Notes: a model not told the origin generated them from the sequence alone. A stretch of DNA of 64,000 nucleotides from Eriocheir sinensis (GCF_024679095.1 NC_066531.1:2682566-2746565), one strand, 5' to 3'; positions 23,605 through 34,850 are shown, numbered from the stretch's first letter. Numbers and translations are program-made.

Positions 23605-23771
23605 TTACCAATATGATCCATACCGTAGTTGTCGTTCACTGCCTCTGTTTGTCACGCTGATGATAAACGGCAGAGTCATTCTTGAACGGGAGGAGGAGGA
23701 AGAAGAGGAAGGGGAGGAGGAGGAGGCATGGGAAGAGAAGGAGGTGGAAGAGGAAGCGGAGAAGAAGAGGA
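23271..23771. repeat. A-rich decay of the array, then GA and GGA tracts
   Basis: A/T-rich sequence to 23560, (GA)n at 23565-23602, a short unassigned piece, and GGA/GAA-rich sequence at about 23690-23771. Confidence 0.75.
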
Positions 23772-24230
23772 GATAAGGCTTTCGTAAAGGTCAGAAGCAT
23801 AGGGTTGTGAAGACGCTGTGGTCCATATCTTGAGACATTTCAGGGCCCAGACACCCACACATGATAAGGCTTTCGTAAAGGTCAGAAGCATAGGGTTGTG
23901 AAGGCGCTGTGGTCCATATCTTGGGACATTTCAGGGCCCAGACACCCACACATGATAAGGCTTTCGTAAAGGTCAGAAGCGTAGGGTTGTGAAGGCGCTT
24001 TGGTCCATATCCTGACACATTTTGGGACCCAGACACCCACATTTGATAAGGCTTTCGTAGAGGCTATGTAAGTGTTTTCATGGGCAGTTGTATGAGCCTA
24101 GTGATAGTTTGACAAGGCCTCCGCGCACCATGAACGTGACAAACACTATGAGACTGATCCTTCACGTTTTGGAGCTTAGAAATTGTTGTTGTGAAAGCTG
24201 AAAGTGTCTAAGAATATGGGTCTGTGCTCT
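23772..24230 (+). mobile_element. MITE F with three 91-bp internal units
   Basis: ATAAGGCTTTCGTAAAGGTC occurs at 23772, 23864 and 23955, each unit carrying GGTCCATATC and AGACACCCACA. The non-repeated body ends AAGTGTCTAAGAATATGG, the inverse of the left-end type sequence CCATATTCTGAAACA. Confidence 0.75.
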
Positions 24231-24297
24231 ACATGGTCGCCAACTTCCTTCCATGCCGACGATCATCAGTAGAGTCAATCCAAACTGCTCCATGGAA

Positions 24298-24307
24298 CAC
24301 ACACACA

Positions 24308-24345
<38 letters not shown>
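24298..24345. repeat. (AC)n microsatellite
   Basis: AC tract with one ATTC interruption. 24346-24594 shows no gene. Confidence 0.9.
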
Positions 24346-24348
<3 letters not shown>

Positions 24349-24594
24349 CCCTTTTCTTCAACGTGTCGGCACCTCAGTATACACGCCTCTTTGAAAAGCC
24401 TCACGTAGAAGTTGCTGGGGTTTTCCTGGAATGTTTTATGATGTCAGTGATGGATTTACACGCCTTCTTCACCAAGGACGAGAAAAATCACCCATCGGAA
24501 ACCGGCTAACGTTCCCTGTGGCCTTGGATAATGGTTGTCATGAGACCCAGAAACGTTTAAGCATATGACGTGACACACCATTCCTTCCTGCAGC

Positions 24595-24847
24595 GGGGGC
24601 TTCGTGGTGCAGTGGTTAGCACACTCGGCTCACAATCGAGAGAGCCCGGCTTCGATTCCCGGGCGGAGTGGGAAAATTTGGGCGGCTTTTCCGATTCCCT
24701 ACGCCCCTGTCCACCCAGCAGTATTAATCGGGGGTTGTGTCCCGTCTCCTGGGGTCTGTACCCTTCTCTTATAAGTCCTTCCCCTTCTGTCTCTCTCTCC
24801 GGCATATGACCACAGATGTTGCGCCGACTAAACGAAACTTTCCAACT
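24595..24847 (+). mobile_element. SINE A
   Basis: Full head with anticodon-like CAC loop (CTCACAA) between CTCGG-type stems, B box GGCTTCGATTCC with a C change, and complete tail. Confidence 0.9.
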
Positions 24848-25028
24848 TTCCTTCCTGCCGCCTCTCGGTGCTGGGACACACACAACACTTCCTTTATATT
24901 CCTACTTATTGCTTTATTGATACTTAGTTATTTAGTGTGTGAGGAAGCATCGCAGTCAAGCAGTCTGTCTAGCATCGGAGCCAGGCACACTGAAGTCCCC
25001 GCCCACCTGTCAACACCGCTTTGGCACG

Positions 25029-25330
25029 CTGAATGAAGTACTCTTGGCACAGTTCACTCTTCCCCGCATGTAAACAAACCGACGTGGCTGTGCTCAGTGC
25101 CTCGGCAGTCTGGCCCGCTAGCGTCAGGGCCAAGCGCGTACGGGTGAATGAAGTACTTTTGGCACGACGCTTTTTCATTCTTAACCGACGTGGCTGTGGT
25201 CAGTGCCTCGGCAGTCTGAGACCCCACCCACTTGTGCATTCCTTTGGCACTCCCGACGCGTGGCTCTCTCGCTGTGAATGAAGCTCTCTTGGCACGCCGC
25301 TTGTTCGCTCCTTCCCGACGTGGCTGCGCT
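25029..25330. repeat. three diverged copies of an approximately 115-130 bp unit
   Basis: TGAATGAAGTACTCTTGGCAC-like sequence followed by GACGTGGCTGTGCTCAGTGC recurs at about 25030, 25146 and 25276. Confidence 0.75.
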
Positions 25331-25798
25331 GGGTTGCATGTCGATGGGCGTCTAGGCTGCGGCGTGCGTGTCGGCTACAGCGTTTGTCCGGGCTGCAGGG
25401 TGTCCGGCGAGAGGAAATGTAGGATCACCATGTAGCTACAGGAGGAGGTGGACACGTGCCCTCATGAGAATTCGACCCTCCCCGCCCCCACCCCGCAGTG
25501 CTCCATATCTGACCATGCCCAAATAGCCACCAATGCTCTCATCTTCGAGTATGCCCTGCTGAGCTGTTTGTCTAGTGCCCCCCTCCCCCCCCCCCATACT
25601 CAGCTGTGCTCCCCTCCATTGTTAGTAACCTCCCGAGCTCTGTTTGTCTAGTGCCCTCTCCCCCCATACTCAGCTGTCCCCCCTCCGTTGGTAGTATCCT
25701 AGCTACGCCAACGCGACATTTTAATGCTATACGATATGTTGCCATGTTGCTTTTGATATATACAACAGTGCACGGCCCTTAGCGTCCATGCGTTATCG
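25331..25798. other. no gene seen; 45-bp diverged duplication
   Basis: CTGTTTGTCTAGTGCCC followed by C-rich sequence and ATACTCAGCTGT occurs at about 25565 and 25641. Confidence 0.55.
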
Positions 25799-26055
25799 GG
25801 GGGCTTCGTGGTGCAGTGGTTAGCACACTCGGCTCACAATCGAGAGAGCCCGTGTTCGATTTCCGGGCGGAGTGGAAAAATTTTGGCGGCTTTTCCGATA
25901 CCCTACGCCCCTGTTCACCCAGCAGTGTGCCAGGTATTAATCGGGGGTTGTGTCCCGTCTCCTGGGGTCTGTTCCCTTCTCCTATAATTCCTCCCCCTTC
26001 TGTCTCTCTCCGGCATATGACCACAGATGTTGCGCCGACTAAACGAAACTTTCCT
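25799..26055 (+). mobile_element. SINE A
   Basis: Full head, B box altered to GTTCGATTTCC, and a small deletion in the middle (CAGTGTGCCAGG). Confidence 0.9.
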
Positions 26056-26300
26056 TCCCGTACATTATCTCTCCGTCTCCTCCTCCTCCTCTCCTTCCCT
26101 TCCGTCTCTCCTTCTTCCCTCACCTCCTCTCCTTCCCACGCTGCGCTAATGGGATTAAAGCCAGCATGACATCATTGTTTATTTAAATAGAGAAATACGA
26201 ATATATGTTGATTTTACATAAGGTGTGTCTCTTACGGTAAAGATGTCTATGCCCGTCACTCCCACCACCGCCACTGTCATTTTAAGATTATGATTGCCAT

Positions 26301-26471
26301 GATCACTGTCACTATCAGGCTGGCACCTCTACTTATTTTCTAGCATATGTTAACCTAGACAATGAGGGAAGGATCTTAACTCACTCGATCACTGTCACTA
26401 TCAGGCTGGCACCTTTGCAAACTTTCTTTTTCAGCATGTGTTAACCTGACAGTGAGGGAAGGATCTTAACC
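26301..26471. repeat. 86-bp tandem duplication
   Basis: GATCACTGTCACTATCAGGC at 26301 and 26387, both ending GAGGGAAGGATCTTAAC. Confidence 0.85.
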
Positions 26472-26559
26472 GTAGCTATAGATTTAGGAAGAACGTTGAG
26501 TGCTGAAACATGGAAATGCAGGCAACAGAAAACCTATTGGCTCATTACGAGGTTGCCCG

Positions 26560-26905
26560 CTTGGGTGATTTAATCTGCTCGACAGCCACTTGGGGCTTGA
26601 GGAGCAGATGAAAGCACCTCGTTATTCAGTTTACTCCCGAAGCAGCGAAATGACGGTCGATTCTATATTTGGAGGAGTTGATGGTATTCGCATTTACTAC
26701 TTCTGAGGGAAGATTGTTCCAGTGGCGGATGACTCGGTTTGAAAAGAAACTCCTTCCGATGTCTGTGTTACATCGACTCAACTGAATGGGTAAACCGTTA
26801 TTTCTAGTTCTTGAGTTGGGTTGCAGCTCAAGGAATTTGGAGTAAGCAAAGTATCTAAACACCTCTCCAAGACTCCAACCGACAGTGACCTCTCTTAGGG
26901 CCATG
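26560..26905 (-). pseudogene. LINE 3' end (reverse-transcriptase C-terminus)
   Basis: The minus strand reads RNNGLPIQLSRCNTDIGRSF, FSNRVIRHWNNLPSEVVNAN, TINSSKYRIDRHFAASG then a stop. Upstream on that strand, EVFRYFAYSKFLELQ joins it. A different LINE family from that at 17555. Confidence 0.85.
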
Positions 26906-27101
26906 ATGGATTTTGTTTGTTTTTCAGGAAGGGGGTAGGGGGGGGGGTGTCGGAACTGCCTCCTTTGCTGAATAAAAGAAACAGGAAAAACTTCGACTAC
27001 TGAACAAATGCTGAACACAAATTTGGGAGCAACAAAAGGATGGGAGAGGGCGATGATGGTGTCGGTGCAAAGACGAAGAAAGATTAGCGGCGGGTCGATG
27101 G

Positions 27102-27103
<2 letters not shown>

Positions 27104-27155
<52 letters not shown>
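27104..27155. repeat. (GT)n microsatellite
   Basis: Clean GT tract. Confidence 0.95.
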
Positions 27156-27157
<2 letters not shown>

Positions 27158-27235
27158 TAGTGCCAGAACAGACACCGGCACGTGAGGCAGGAAGGAAAGC
27201 TTCGATTATAACATTCTTTTGGCAGGAACTGAGGA

Positions 27236-27487
<252 letters not shown>

Positions 27488-27759
27488 CAACAGGCATCCC
27501 ATCGTCGCCATAACTAATACTCTACCTGACACTCTATTTACCGCCCCCTGACCACGAACCACCGTCATCACCTCCTCCCTATTCCCGCCTCCGCCTCGCC
27601 CACTCCTCAACAAGCATAGCGCCTCGCCGTCCGTGTAGGCAATGGTAGTTTAGGGCTACAGGCAACGATGGTCATGTACTGGTTCATTCCGTAGTGTTAA
27701 TGTTAAGTTGTCTCTCTGGGTTGATATTCTGACTCTACCGACCCTCACATCATCTATTA

Positions 27760-27905
27760 TACAAAGGCCAAAAGGAAGATCAGTTCGGGTTCTCATGCGT
27801 GTTTCTTTAGGTTCAGGGTACGGAAGAAGGGTCAAACTACCACCAGGGTCGTAAACGTACCTCTGGAAATGCCCCGAACCCCTACGAAAGCCTTGTCAAA
27901 TGTGT
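27760..27905 (+). mobile_element. E-type MITE, single unit
   Basis: One internal unit: CTTTAGGTTCAGGGTACGGA through TACGAAAGCCTTGTCAAATG. 27483-27759 holds no recognised feature. Confidence 0.75.
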
Positions 27906-27967
27906 GTGAGCGGTGAGGTGTTGGAGAATATGGTCCCGGGTTGACACAGGCCAGTTCGCGCCCGTCG

Positions 27968-28029
27968 TGTGTGTGTGTGTGTGTGTGGTGAGAGAGAGAG
28001 AGAGAGTGAGAGAGAGAGAGAGAGAGAGA
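27968..28029. repeat. (GT)n and (GA)n tracts
   Basis: GT to about 27988, then GA to 28029. 28030-28362 has several short GC-rich frames on both strands but nothing I recognise. Confidence 0.9.
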
Positions 28030-28362
28030 TCGTCAGTTCCATGTACTTCCAAGCATAAACGCAACGCTCAAAAATGTTCTGCAAAGAGTGAACCCTGCAA
28101 GGCCGCCGCACGAACCAGCGGGCCCCAGAGCCGCACGCGTGTCGAAGATGTCTTGTTGGCGGGGCGCGGCAGATGTCACACATGGGCACCGCGCTGGGTT
28201 GGGCACGGGAGTCTGGCCGAGCCCCTCACGGCACTCGGCGGCGGCTGCGAGGTGGCTGTGTTTCTTGGGTCCTTCCCCGTCCAAGGCGCCCAACTCGCAA
28301 CACAATATTTGAGATGATGAAGATTGAGAAGTTCATGAAGGCAAACCTGGACACTCAGCAGA

Positions 28363-28677
28363 TTAAACCCTTTAGCAGCGACGGGCCAAATTTGTGGCTT
28401 CACCGTGTAGCAACGACGGGCCAAATTTGTGGCTTCACCGTGTAGCAACGACGGGCCAAATTTGTGGCTTCACCGTGTAGCAGCGACGGGCCAAATTTGT
28501 GGCTTCACCGTGTAGCAGCGACGGGCCAAATTTGTGCCATGATATAAACCCCCCAAAATAGATGATACATAATCTGATTACAAATGCTTTGATATATATT
28601 ATGAAATGGTTTGTGTGAGGGGTGATTTTTTCTCATTTTTCTCGCTTGGAGGGACCATTAAGAAACATGGTCCCCGC
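28363..28677 (+). mobile_element. MITE C, copy 3, five 35-bp units, right end lost
   Basis: TTAA at 28363, five units with CACCGT instead of TACCGT, then the full body to GGTCCCCGC. The right terminal repeat is missing. Confidence 0.85.
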
Positions 28678-28835
28678 AGAACAAAATACTAGCAATACTA
28701 ACATGGCTCATTTTTAAGTTGTAGAATAAGCAGATAGCAGATTGGTAGTGTTCCTTGTGACATTGATTTCATAGTTGTGATTCTCGTCGCGAAGCAGCTA
28801 TTTTTTTAGTTTGGGTTGTGGCTGTTGTAAAGAGT

Positions 28836-28837
<2 letters not shown>

Positions 28838-28884
<47 letters not shown>
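28838..28884. repeat. (GT)n microsatellite
   Basis: Clean GT tract. A short (CAA)n tract is at about 28975-29000. Confidence 0.9.
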
Positions 28885-28887
<3 letters not shown>

Positions 28888-29076
28888 ACCTGCATGTATA
28901 ATAAATGGTGTCCGTTTAAATATCTTGGGCTCTGACATTTAAATCAGCCGGTCCGCGTCGCCCCGGGCCGGCCAACAACAACAACAACAACAACAACAAC
29001 CCTTCCCGGCGTGGCGTCTGTCAATGCCTCGCTGTGGACCGTCCTGTTCCCACCCACCCCTTAATTTTTTTTTACA

Positions 29077-29640
29077 ACAAAGGAGACAGCTCAAGGGCAC
29101 AAAAAAAAGGAAACAATAATAAAAAAAAAAAGCCCGCTACTCGCTGCTCCTAAAAAGAATCCAAAGAGGTGGCCGAAAGAGAGGTCAGTTTCGGGAGGAG
29201 AGGTGTCCTGATACCCTCCTCTTGAAAGAGTTCAAGTCGTAGGCAGGAGGAAATACAGATGAAGGAAGATTGTTCCAGAGTTTACCAGCGTGAGGGATGA
29301 AAGAGTGAAGATGCTGGTTAACTCTTGCATAAGGGGTTTGGACAGAATAGGGATGAAAGAGTGAAGATGCTGGTTAACTCTTGCATAAGGGGTTTGGACA
29401 GTATAGGGATGAAAGAATGAAGATGCTGGTTAACTCTTGCATAAGGGGTTTGGACAGTATAGGGATGAAAGAGTGAAGATGCTGGTTAACTCTTGCATAA
29501 GGGGTTTGGACAGTATAGGGATGAAAGAGTGAAGATGCTGGTTAACTCTTGCATAAGGGGTTTGGACAGTATAGGGATGAAAGAGTGAAGATGCTGGTTA
29601 ACTCTTGCAGAAGGGGTTTGGACAGTACATATAGGGATGA
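29077..29640 (-). mobile_element. LINE 3' end with about six 56-bp units
   Basis: Reverse orientation of the element at the window start. The 3' end lies at 29077 (GGAGACAGCTCAAGGGCACA). The C-terminal coding piece is intact here (HAGKLWNNLPSSVFPPAYDL) and runs into six 56-bp units up to 29640. Confidence 0.85.
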
Positions 29641-30147
29641 GCATGAGTAGAAAGTCGCGTGCAGCGGGGCCGCGGGAGGGGTGGAGGCATGCAGTTTCAG
29701 GTTCATAAGAGCAGTCAGCGTGAAAGTATCGATAGAAGATAGAAAGAGAGGCAACAGAGGCGTACTTCTCCCCGTCCCGGCAGCACCTTCACCCCGGTAT
29801 AATCTGTCAACCCGCGCCTCCACCCCCGCCCCCTCAAGCCTCACCCATGCCCACGTTTACACACGGACGCCCATTATCACGCCTGGCTGTGACGTGCCGC
29901 CGCCCACCTCCACCCCCGCACGCCCTCCCTCCCGGTGTCACTCCTGGGGGTCTTTCACATCAGCGTCGTGCAACACTGGATCAGAATACATCTCCTCACT
30001 ATTTGTTATTCTATTTATTTATTCTAGTGTCTTGGGGTCAGGTAGAATATATACCACTATTTTGATCCCCAGACTGCATGGTTGTGGTGGATTTGTGGGA
30101 GGAGGAGGTTGTAGTTTGCCTCTTTGCCGGTGCAGGAGGCCAGATTG
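29641..30147. other. no gene recognised
   Basis: GC-rich to 29960, then mixed composition. A 177-codon frame crosses it but ends inside MITE H and lacks any family pattern. Confidence 0.5.
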
Positions 30148-30318
30148 TTGTACTCAGCCTCGTATATCTACCAAAGTCTGCCCTAAGAACTGTCTCCTGA
30201 GTCCACCCCATTAAGTAGATTCATTTATAGTTATCGTTGAAATGGCTGACTATTGGTGCTTTTGGGCAAGAGTTAAGGTCAGAAAATGGAAAATAGAATA
30301 TGAGTACGATAATCTGGT
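30148..30318. mobile_element. MITE H, copy 1
   Basis: The left end CCAGATTGTTGTACTCAGCC is mirrored by GAGTACGATAATCTGG at the right. Same family as 61047-61225. Confidence 0.7.
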
Positions 30319-30394
30319 ACTGGTGATTGCCCGAACACCAGACGGAGCGAAGTTGGATAAGTTGTGAACAGTCTTTGTAGTGGTCTAATTAGTG

Positions 30395-30632
30395 GTGACG
30401 AGGGGGTGGAGGGCGTTGGGTGCTAGTGGTTGGTCTGACGGCTGACGGGCACATCCAGTCCTCTAAGCATTCTACCACACCCTGAAGCCTTGTTGATATG
30501 GTACAGGCTGTTAGTGACGAGGGGATGGACGGCGTTGGGTGTTGGTGGTTGGTCTGACGGCTGACGGGCACATCCAGTCCTCTAAGCATTCTCGCACACC
30601 CCGAAGCCCTGTTGATTTGTTTACTTACCAGA
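30395..30632. repeat. 119-bp tandem duplication
   Basis: GTGACGAGGGG(G/A)TGGA at 30395 and 30514, with CACATCCAGTCCTCTAAGCA in both. Confidence 0.85.
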
Positions 30633-30888
30633 ATCACGACCAGCGCGTGGGCGTCATCAAAGAGAACCGGAGGATAAATATAGAGATGAAGGGAGAGCAG
30701 GTACCAGGCGCAAAATTGTTGAGGTTCAATTTTTATTCAGAAATAAAACTGAGTAGGATTTGCAGCATTTCCTACCATCCTATTTACTTTATTTTCGTCC
30801 ATGTGTCGTATATGGCGTTACGCGGTCGATAAGAAAATCTGTTGGGTTTTCAGAGATATAATATTACCGTTGGCTTCATGCCGCGATA

Positions 30889-31078
30889 CAACCGAGAGAG
30901 CCCGGGTTCGATTCCCGGCCGGAGTGGAAAAATTTGGGTGGCTTTTCCGATACCCTACGCCCCTGTCCACCCAGCAGTGAATGGGTACCAGGTATTAATC
31001 GGGGGTTGTGTCCGTCTCCCCTTCTGTCTCTCTCCGGCATATGACCACAGATGTTGCGCCGACTAAACGAAACTTTCA
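30889..31078 (+). mobile_element. SINE A, 5'-truncated
   Basis: Starts within the anticodon arm (CAACCGAGAGAGCCCGGG), B box intact, tail with a deletion after GTGTCCGTCTCC. Confidence 0.85.
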
Positions 31079-31387
31079 TACCGCGAGGGTCCTGCTAATC
31101 AAAAAGAGTCAGTGTCTGCTTTTGTTTATCGTCGTCATATGTCAAGTTTTTCGGAGTCTGCAAGAAAACCTGTTTGTTCAACGCCTCATCCACACCGCGC
31201 CCAGGCCCTCAATCCCTCCTCCTCTGGCCGTCACCTCGCGTCCAGTCTCCTGCTTCCTATCGCTATCCTCATCCAGTTTCCCTCCCGATAACTTTGCGTA
31301 CAACCACGATATCTCCCACCGCTGTTTTCCCCGAATCAATCACTTTCCCGTTCAGGAGGCAACGCCCACTCAACTCTTCCTCGTAAT

Positions 31388-31390
<3 letters not shown>

Positions 31391-31463
<73 letters not shown>

Positions 31464-31506
31464 AGTAAGGCTTGTAAAAATCAGGCAAAGTACTGTGAAA
31501 CTGATC

Positions 31507-31542
<36 letters not shown>
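31391..31542. repeat. (CT)n and (GA)n inverted pair
   Basis: CT at 31391-31461 and GA at 31508-31542 with a 46-bp spacer; able to fold as a stem. Confidence 0.9.
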
Positions 31543-31546
<4 letters not shown>

Positions 31547-31663
31547 GTCAGCGAAGAGGAGACTGGTGGAGGAGGCGGCCTGGTAACCTCCCTGACATTC
31601 GTTTGTTTGTTTCTTCTTTCTCGGGGATGAACCAACTCTCATTTTGTATCCGGCGAAGTTAAT

Positions 31664-31666
<3 letters not shown>

Positions 31667-31716
<50 letters not shown>
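31667..31716. repeat. (GT)n microsatellite
   Basis: Clean GT tract. Confidence 0.95.
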
Positions 31717-31718
<2 letters not shown>

Positions 31719-31737
31719 TAACAGTTTAACTTTTGTC

Positions 31738-31821
31738 CCTTGGCTAACGCAATCTAAACTGCGTATACAAGTGCTGGATTATATGTACGCACGCACGCTC
31801 CTTGTATATATACCAGCGTTG

Positions 31822-31881
<60 letters not shown>

Positions 31882-31956
31882 CTAACGCAATCTAAACTGC
31901 GTATACAGGCGCCGGATATGTACGCACGCACGCTCCTTGTATATATATTTGCGTTG

Positions 31957-32022
<66 letters not shown>

Positions 32023-32099
32023 GGCTAACGCATTCTAAACTGCGTATACAGGCGCCGGATATGTACACACGCACGATCCTTGTATATATATTTGCGTTG

Positions 32100-32138
<39 letters not shown>
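31738..32138. repeat. three spacer-plus-(CT)n units
   Basis: A spacer of about 85 bp (GGCTAACGCAATCTAAACTG ... TTGTATATATATTTGCGTTG) followed by a CT tract, repeated three times at about 31741, 31879 and 32022. Confidence 0.9.
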
Positions 32139-32139
<1 letters not shown>

Positions 32140-32230
32140 AACAATTATTTTCTCTCCAAACACTCCCTCCCATGCACGCGGGCGGCCCCTCCCATCCCTG
32201 GCCCGGCCCGTGTTGGGAGGAGCCTAATTA

Positions 32231-32271
32231 TGACGTCACCGGGAAATGTAGTGACGGCATCAATGACGTCA
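32231..32271. promoter_or_regulatory. paired CRE-like palindromes
   Basis: Two exact TGACGTCA octamers at 32231 and 32264, 33 bp apart, in low-repeat sequence about 1.65 kb upstream of the candidate transcription start. TGACGTCA is the CREB/ATF site; function here is unproven, and the octamer or a close form also occurs elsewhere in the window. Confidence 0.25.
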
Positions 32272-32318
32272 TGAGATTAGAAGCGAATCCTCTGAGTGAA
32301 GTAATAAGTGTAGGGCAA

Positions 32319-32484
32319 TGGAGAGATTTACATAGATTTACATAGAAAATCAGACCATGGTCCAGACTCGGTGGCCTGTCCTTAAACCCAAGTGATTCTA
32401 CGTTGATCAGATGGCTCCAAAACGTTGCATTTCTACTCTGGTTGATATTAAGTTGAAGGAAGTGACGGTTGAGCTTGTTTTTAA

Positions 32485-32487
<3 letters not shown>
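32319..32487 (-). mobile_element. LINE 3' UTR copy (same family as 17555)
   Basis: Shares GATTTACATAGATTTACATA and GGCTCCAAAACGTTGCATTT. It is cut off at a GA microsatellite. Confidence 0.85.
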
Positions 32488-32547
<60 letters not shown>

Positions 32548-32607
32548 GATAATGCTCTTGATAACATGTGGGAGAGCGCGCGAATCCTTTACCCGTGTTA
32601 CAAGCTA

Positions 32608-32690
<83 letters not shown>
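32488..32690. repeat. two (GA)n tracts with duplicated flanks
   Basis: GA at 32488-32537 and 32611-32690. TTTACCCGTGTTAC(A/G)AG follows each tract. Confidence 0.9.
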
Positions 32691-32692
<2 letters not shown>

Positions 32693-32924
32693 CTTCTTTA
32701 CCCGTGTTACGAGTTATATTGAGTGTGTGTATGTTGTTATTCTGTTAGTTGATAATGTGTTCTTTACCAAGGGAGCGACTCAGAGAGGAGCGTGGAGCGT
32801 GGGGCTCGTCGCGGATAACTGCCGGGGAAAAAATTTAATACAGGTGATAACTTGAACGGTAAGCAGCCGGTCCCGTATCGCCACGCCCGTATGCTCTCTC
32901 ACTCTCCGGGGCGTATTATAAGAT

Positions 32925-33310
32925 ATTTCATTGCCCAATAACACTAATTTGACCGGGTTTTCGTAGGAGTTGTGGGCAGTTCCAGGAGTAGTTTTATGAC
33001 CCTGGTGAGAGTGTGACCCTTCCTCTGTACCGTGAACCTAAAGAAACACACATTTGACAAGGCTTTCGTAGGAGTTGTGGGCATTTCCAAGAGTAGTTTT
33101 ATGACCCTGGTGAGAGTGTGACCCTTCCTCTGTACCGTGATCCTAAAGAAACACACATTTGACAAGGCTTTCGTAGGAGTTGTGGGCATTTCCAAGAGTA
33201 GTTTTATGACCCTGGTGATAGTGTGACCCTTCCTCTGTACCGTGAACCTAAAGAAACACACATTAGAACCCGATTGACCCTCTCTTTGACCTTAAGAAAC
33301 AGATAATGTG
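32925..33310 (-). mobile_element. E-type MITE with three units
   Basis: Left terminal CGTATTATAAGATATTTC, units at about 105-110 bp spacing containing GTTTTATGACCCTGGTGAGA, and internal side sequence GAACCCGATTGACC at the right. Confidence 0.8.
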
Positions 33311-33328
33311 AAAAGCGAAAGTGTCTTG

Positions 33329-33329
<1 letters not shown>

Positions 33330-33394
<65 letters not shown>
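33330..33394. repeat. compound (CT)n(AC)n microsatellite
   Basis: CT then AC without spacer. Confidence 0.95.
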
Positions 33395-33396
<2 letters not shown>

Positions 33397-33868
33397 AGTG
33401 CCTGTCAATGTGTTTGTGGCATGGTCAGCAAAGTTTGTAAGTGCTCGGGTTTGGTCTAATGTGGGTTTGGGGGCGGCACTTCAGAGCGGGTGGTGGTGGT
33501 GGTGGTGTCTGGCGTGCTGCGGGCCAGCGTGTGTGTGTGTGCGGAGGGAGCGAGGGTGTGCCGGGGACGTCTGCCTGACTCAACGTTTCTCGTGTGACTG
33601 AGCTCCCGTGGGCTGGAGAGAATTACCATTGCGCGCCATCTGTTGGGAGCCAGACGCACAACCTCCGTGTATTCTCCTGAAGTAAGTATTTAGGTTACAT
33701 TTCCATGATTTTAAGAATGTATTGGCCAATCAGACAAGTTGGAATTTCCTTTACCGTGTCCCTCGCCAGGTGCCTCGTAGTGTTTCCCAAGCGCTGGATA
33801 TTTGTGAATGGCTTGGCTAGACCCCGCCCCCTATCCGGCGCGCGCACATTCTCGTCTCGTCCGACTTG

Positions 33869-33901
33869 TTTAAAATACAAGACTTAGCCAGAGAGCTCAG
33901 T
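33869..33901 (+). promoter_or_regulatory. candidate core promoter (TATA-like box plus arthropod initiator)
   Basis: A TATA-like TTTAAAATA at 33869-33877 is followed by TCAGT at 33897-33901, the common arthropod initiator. Taking the A at 33899 as +1, the TATA box starts at -30, which is the normal spacing. The surrounding 33.6-34.5 kb is unusually free of repeats for this window. It lies upstream of the candidate first coding exon and on the same strand as the cytokine-like gene. Both motifs are short and could co-occur by chance. Confidence 0.35.
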
Positions 33902-34023
33902 CATAACTAGCCTATTCGCCCAGACAACACTGGGAGAGTATCCTAAGCCAAAGTCCCAAAACTTCACTGTGATTTTTTATTTATTCTTTAGTGTATGTTA
34001 AGTGGAATATAGAAAACAGAGAA

Positions 34024-34144
34024 ATGTGTGCGTACGATAATATGTGCGTGCTGATAGACGCGACTTTGGTGGCTCGTGTCGTGTCCTGTAACTCTTCTAC
34101 CTCAAGCTACACAACCAAGAAAAACATTATATGGAGAACAGTTG
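34024..34144 (+). CDS. candidate first coding exon of the helical cytokine-like gene
   Basis: This open stretch runs from an ATG at 34024 (G at -3) to a strong donor, TTG|GTGAGT, at 34144/34145. It ends in phase 1, which is what exon 42066-42463 needs at its 5' end. Splicing would put about 40 residues before the hydrophobic segment of the next exon and make a protein of about 325 residues. A short upstream ATG at 33995 opens only five codons, and an in-frame TGA lies at 33970. The TATA/TCAGT promoter candidate is about 125 bp upstream of the ATG. Doubts remain: 40 residues before a signal sequence is long, phase agreement alone has a one in three chance, and the true first exon could be another small one in the 7.9-kb intron or outside the window. 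Confidence 0.35.
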
Positions 34145-34570
34145 GTGAGTACTTGTCCCGTGTGGGTGAGAGGTGCGCTGCCGGCCCGTCCCTTACCTTA
34201 GCGTACCTGTCTCAACGAACACCCTAGTCAAGACCAAGGTGAATGATTGCATGACGTAACTCTAGAATGTGGAAGATAACGAATGAATACATGACGTAAG
34301 TGCTGAACCTCGAGGGCACCGCGCTTTGCTTAGCCACAGTGGTGCGAGACTCCTTACCCCGGGCGGCGGTGAGTCAGGCGCGGGTTCTTGAGCTCCCCGG
34401 GGCTGGCCTGGACGGACTTACGCACCCCCGAGCCAGGCCGAGGCGTTAGCTACCAAGGCATCTTATAAGCGTGTTTACAGTAGAGTGTGTCGGTGCGTTA
34501 AATCTCTCTTCATTAACCAACAACACTTGTCAATCGTTTCTCATCGGTTCAGAAAAACGCGACAAACATA
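34145..34570. other. low-repeat sequence, no further exon seen
   Basis: Follows the candidate exon 1 donor. A GC-rich patch lies at 34350-34450. No repeat family recognised. Confidence 0.5.
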
Positions 34571-34589
34571 AATGGTTGGTTTTATAAGA

Positions 34590-34850
34590 TACTTTGCCTT
34601 CTCGCATGTTATATCTAAAGGTCAACGGGGCGATCAATCAGGTTCTAATGAGTGTTTTTTTATGCTCACAAACTCCTACGAAAGCCTTGTCAAATATGTG
34701 TTTCTTTAGGTTCATGGTACAGAGGAAGGATGAAACTACCACCAGGTTCATAAAACTACCCCTGGAAATGCCCACAACTCCCACGAAAGCCTTGTCAAAT
34801 ATGTGTTCTTGGACAGCGAAATGTCTCATAAAACGACCCCTAGTATACTG
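34590..34850 (+). mobile_element. E-type MITE with two units
   Basis: Left end TATAAGATACTTTGCCTTCT, internal CTTTAGGTTCATGGTACAGA unit, right side GCGAAATGTCTCATAAAACG. Confidence 0.8.

Noticed and set aside
29681..30214. 177-codon plus-strand frame
   Set aside because: Runs into MITE H, no recognisable family, Pro/Thr/Arg composition reflects GC-rich DNA.
34131..34144. ATG at 34131 as the start of exon 1
   Set aside because: It ends in phase 2 at the donor; splicing to 42066 would give a frame without the hydrophobic segment and helices.
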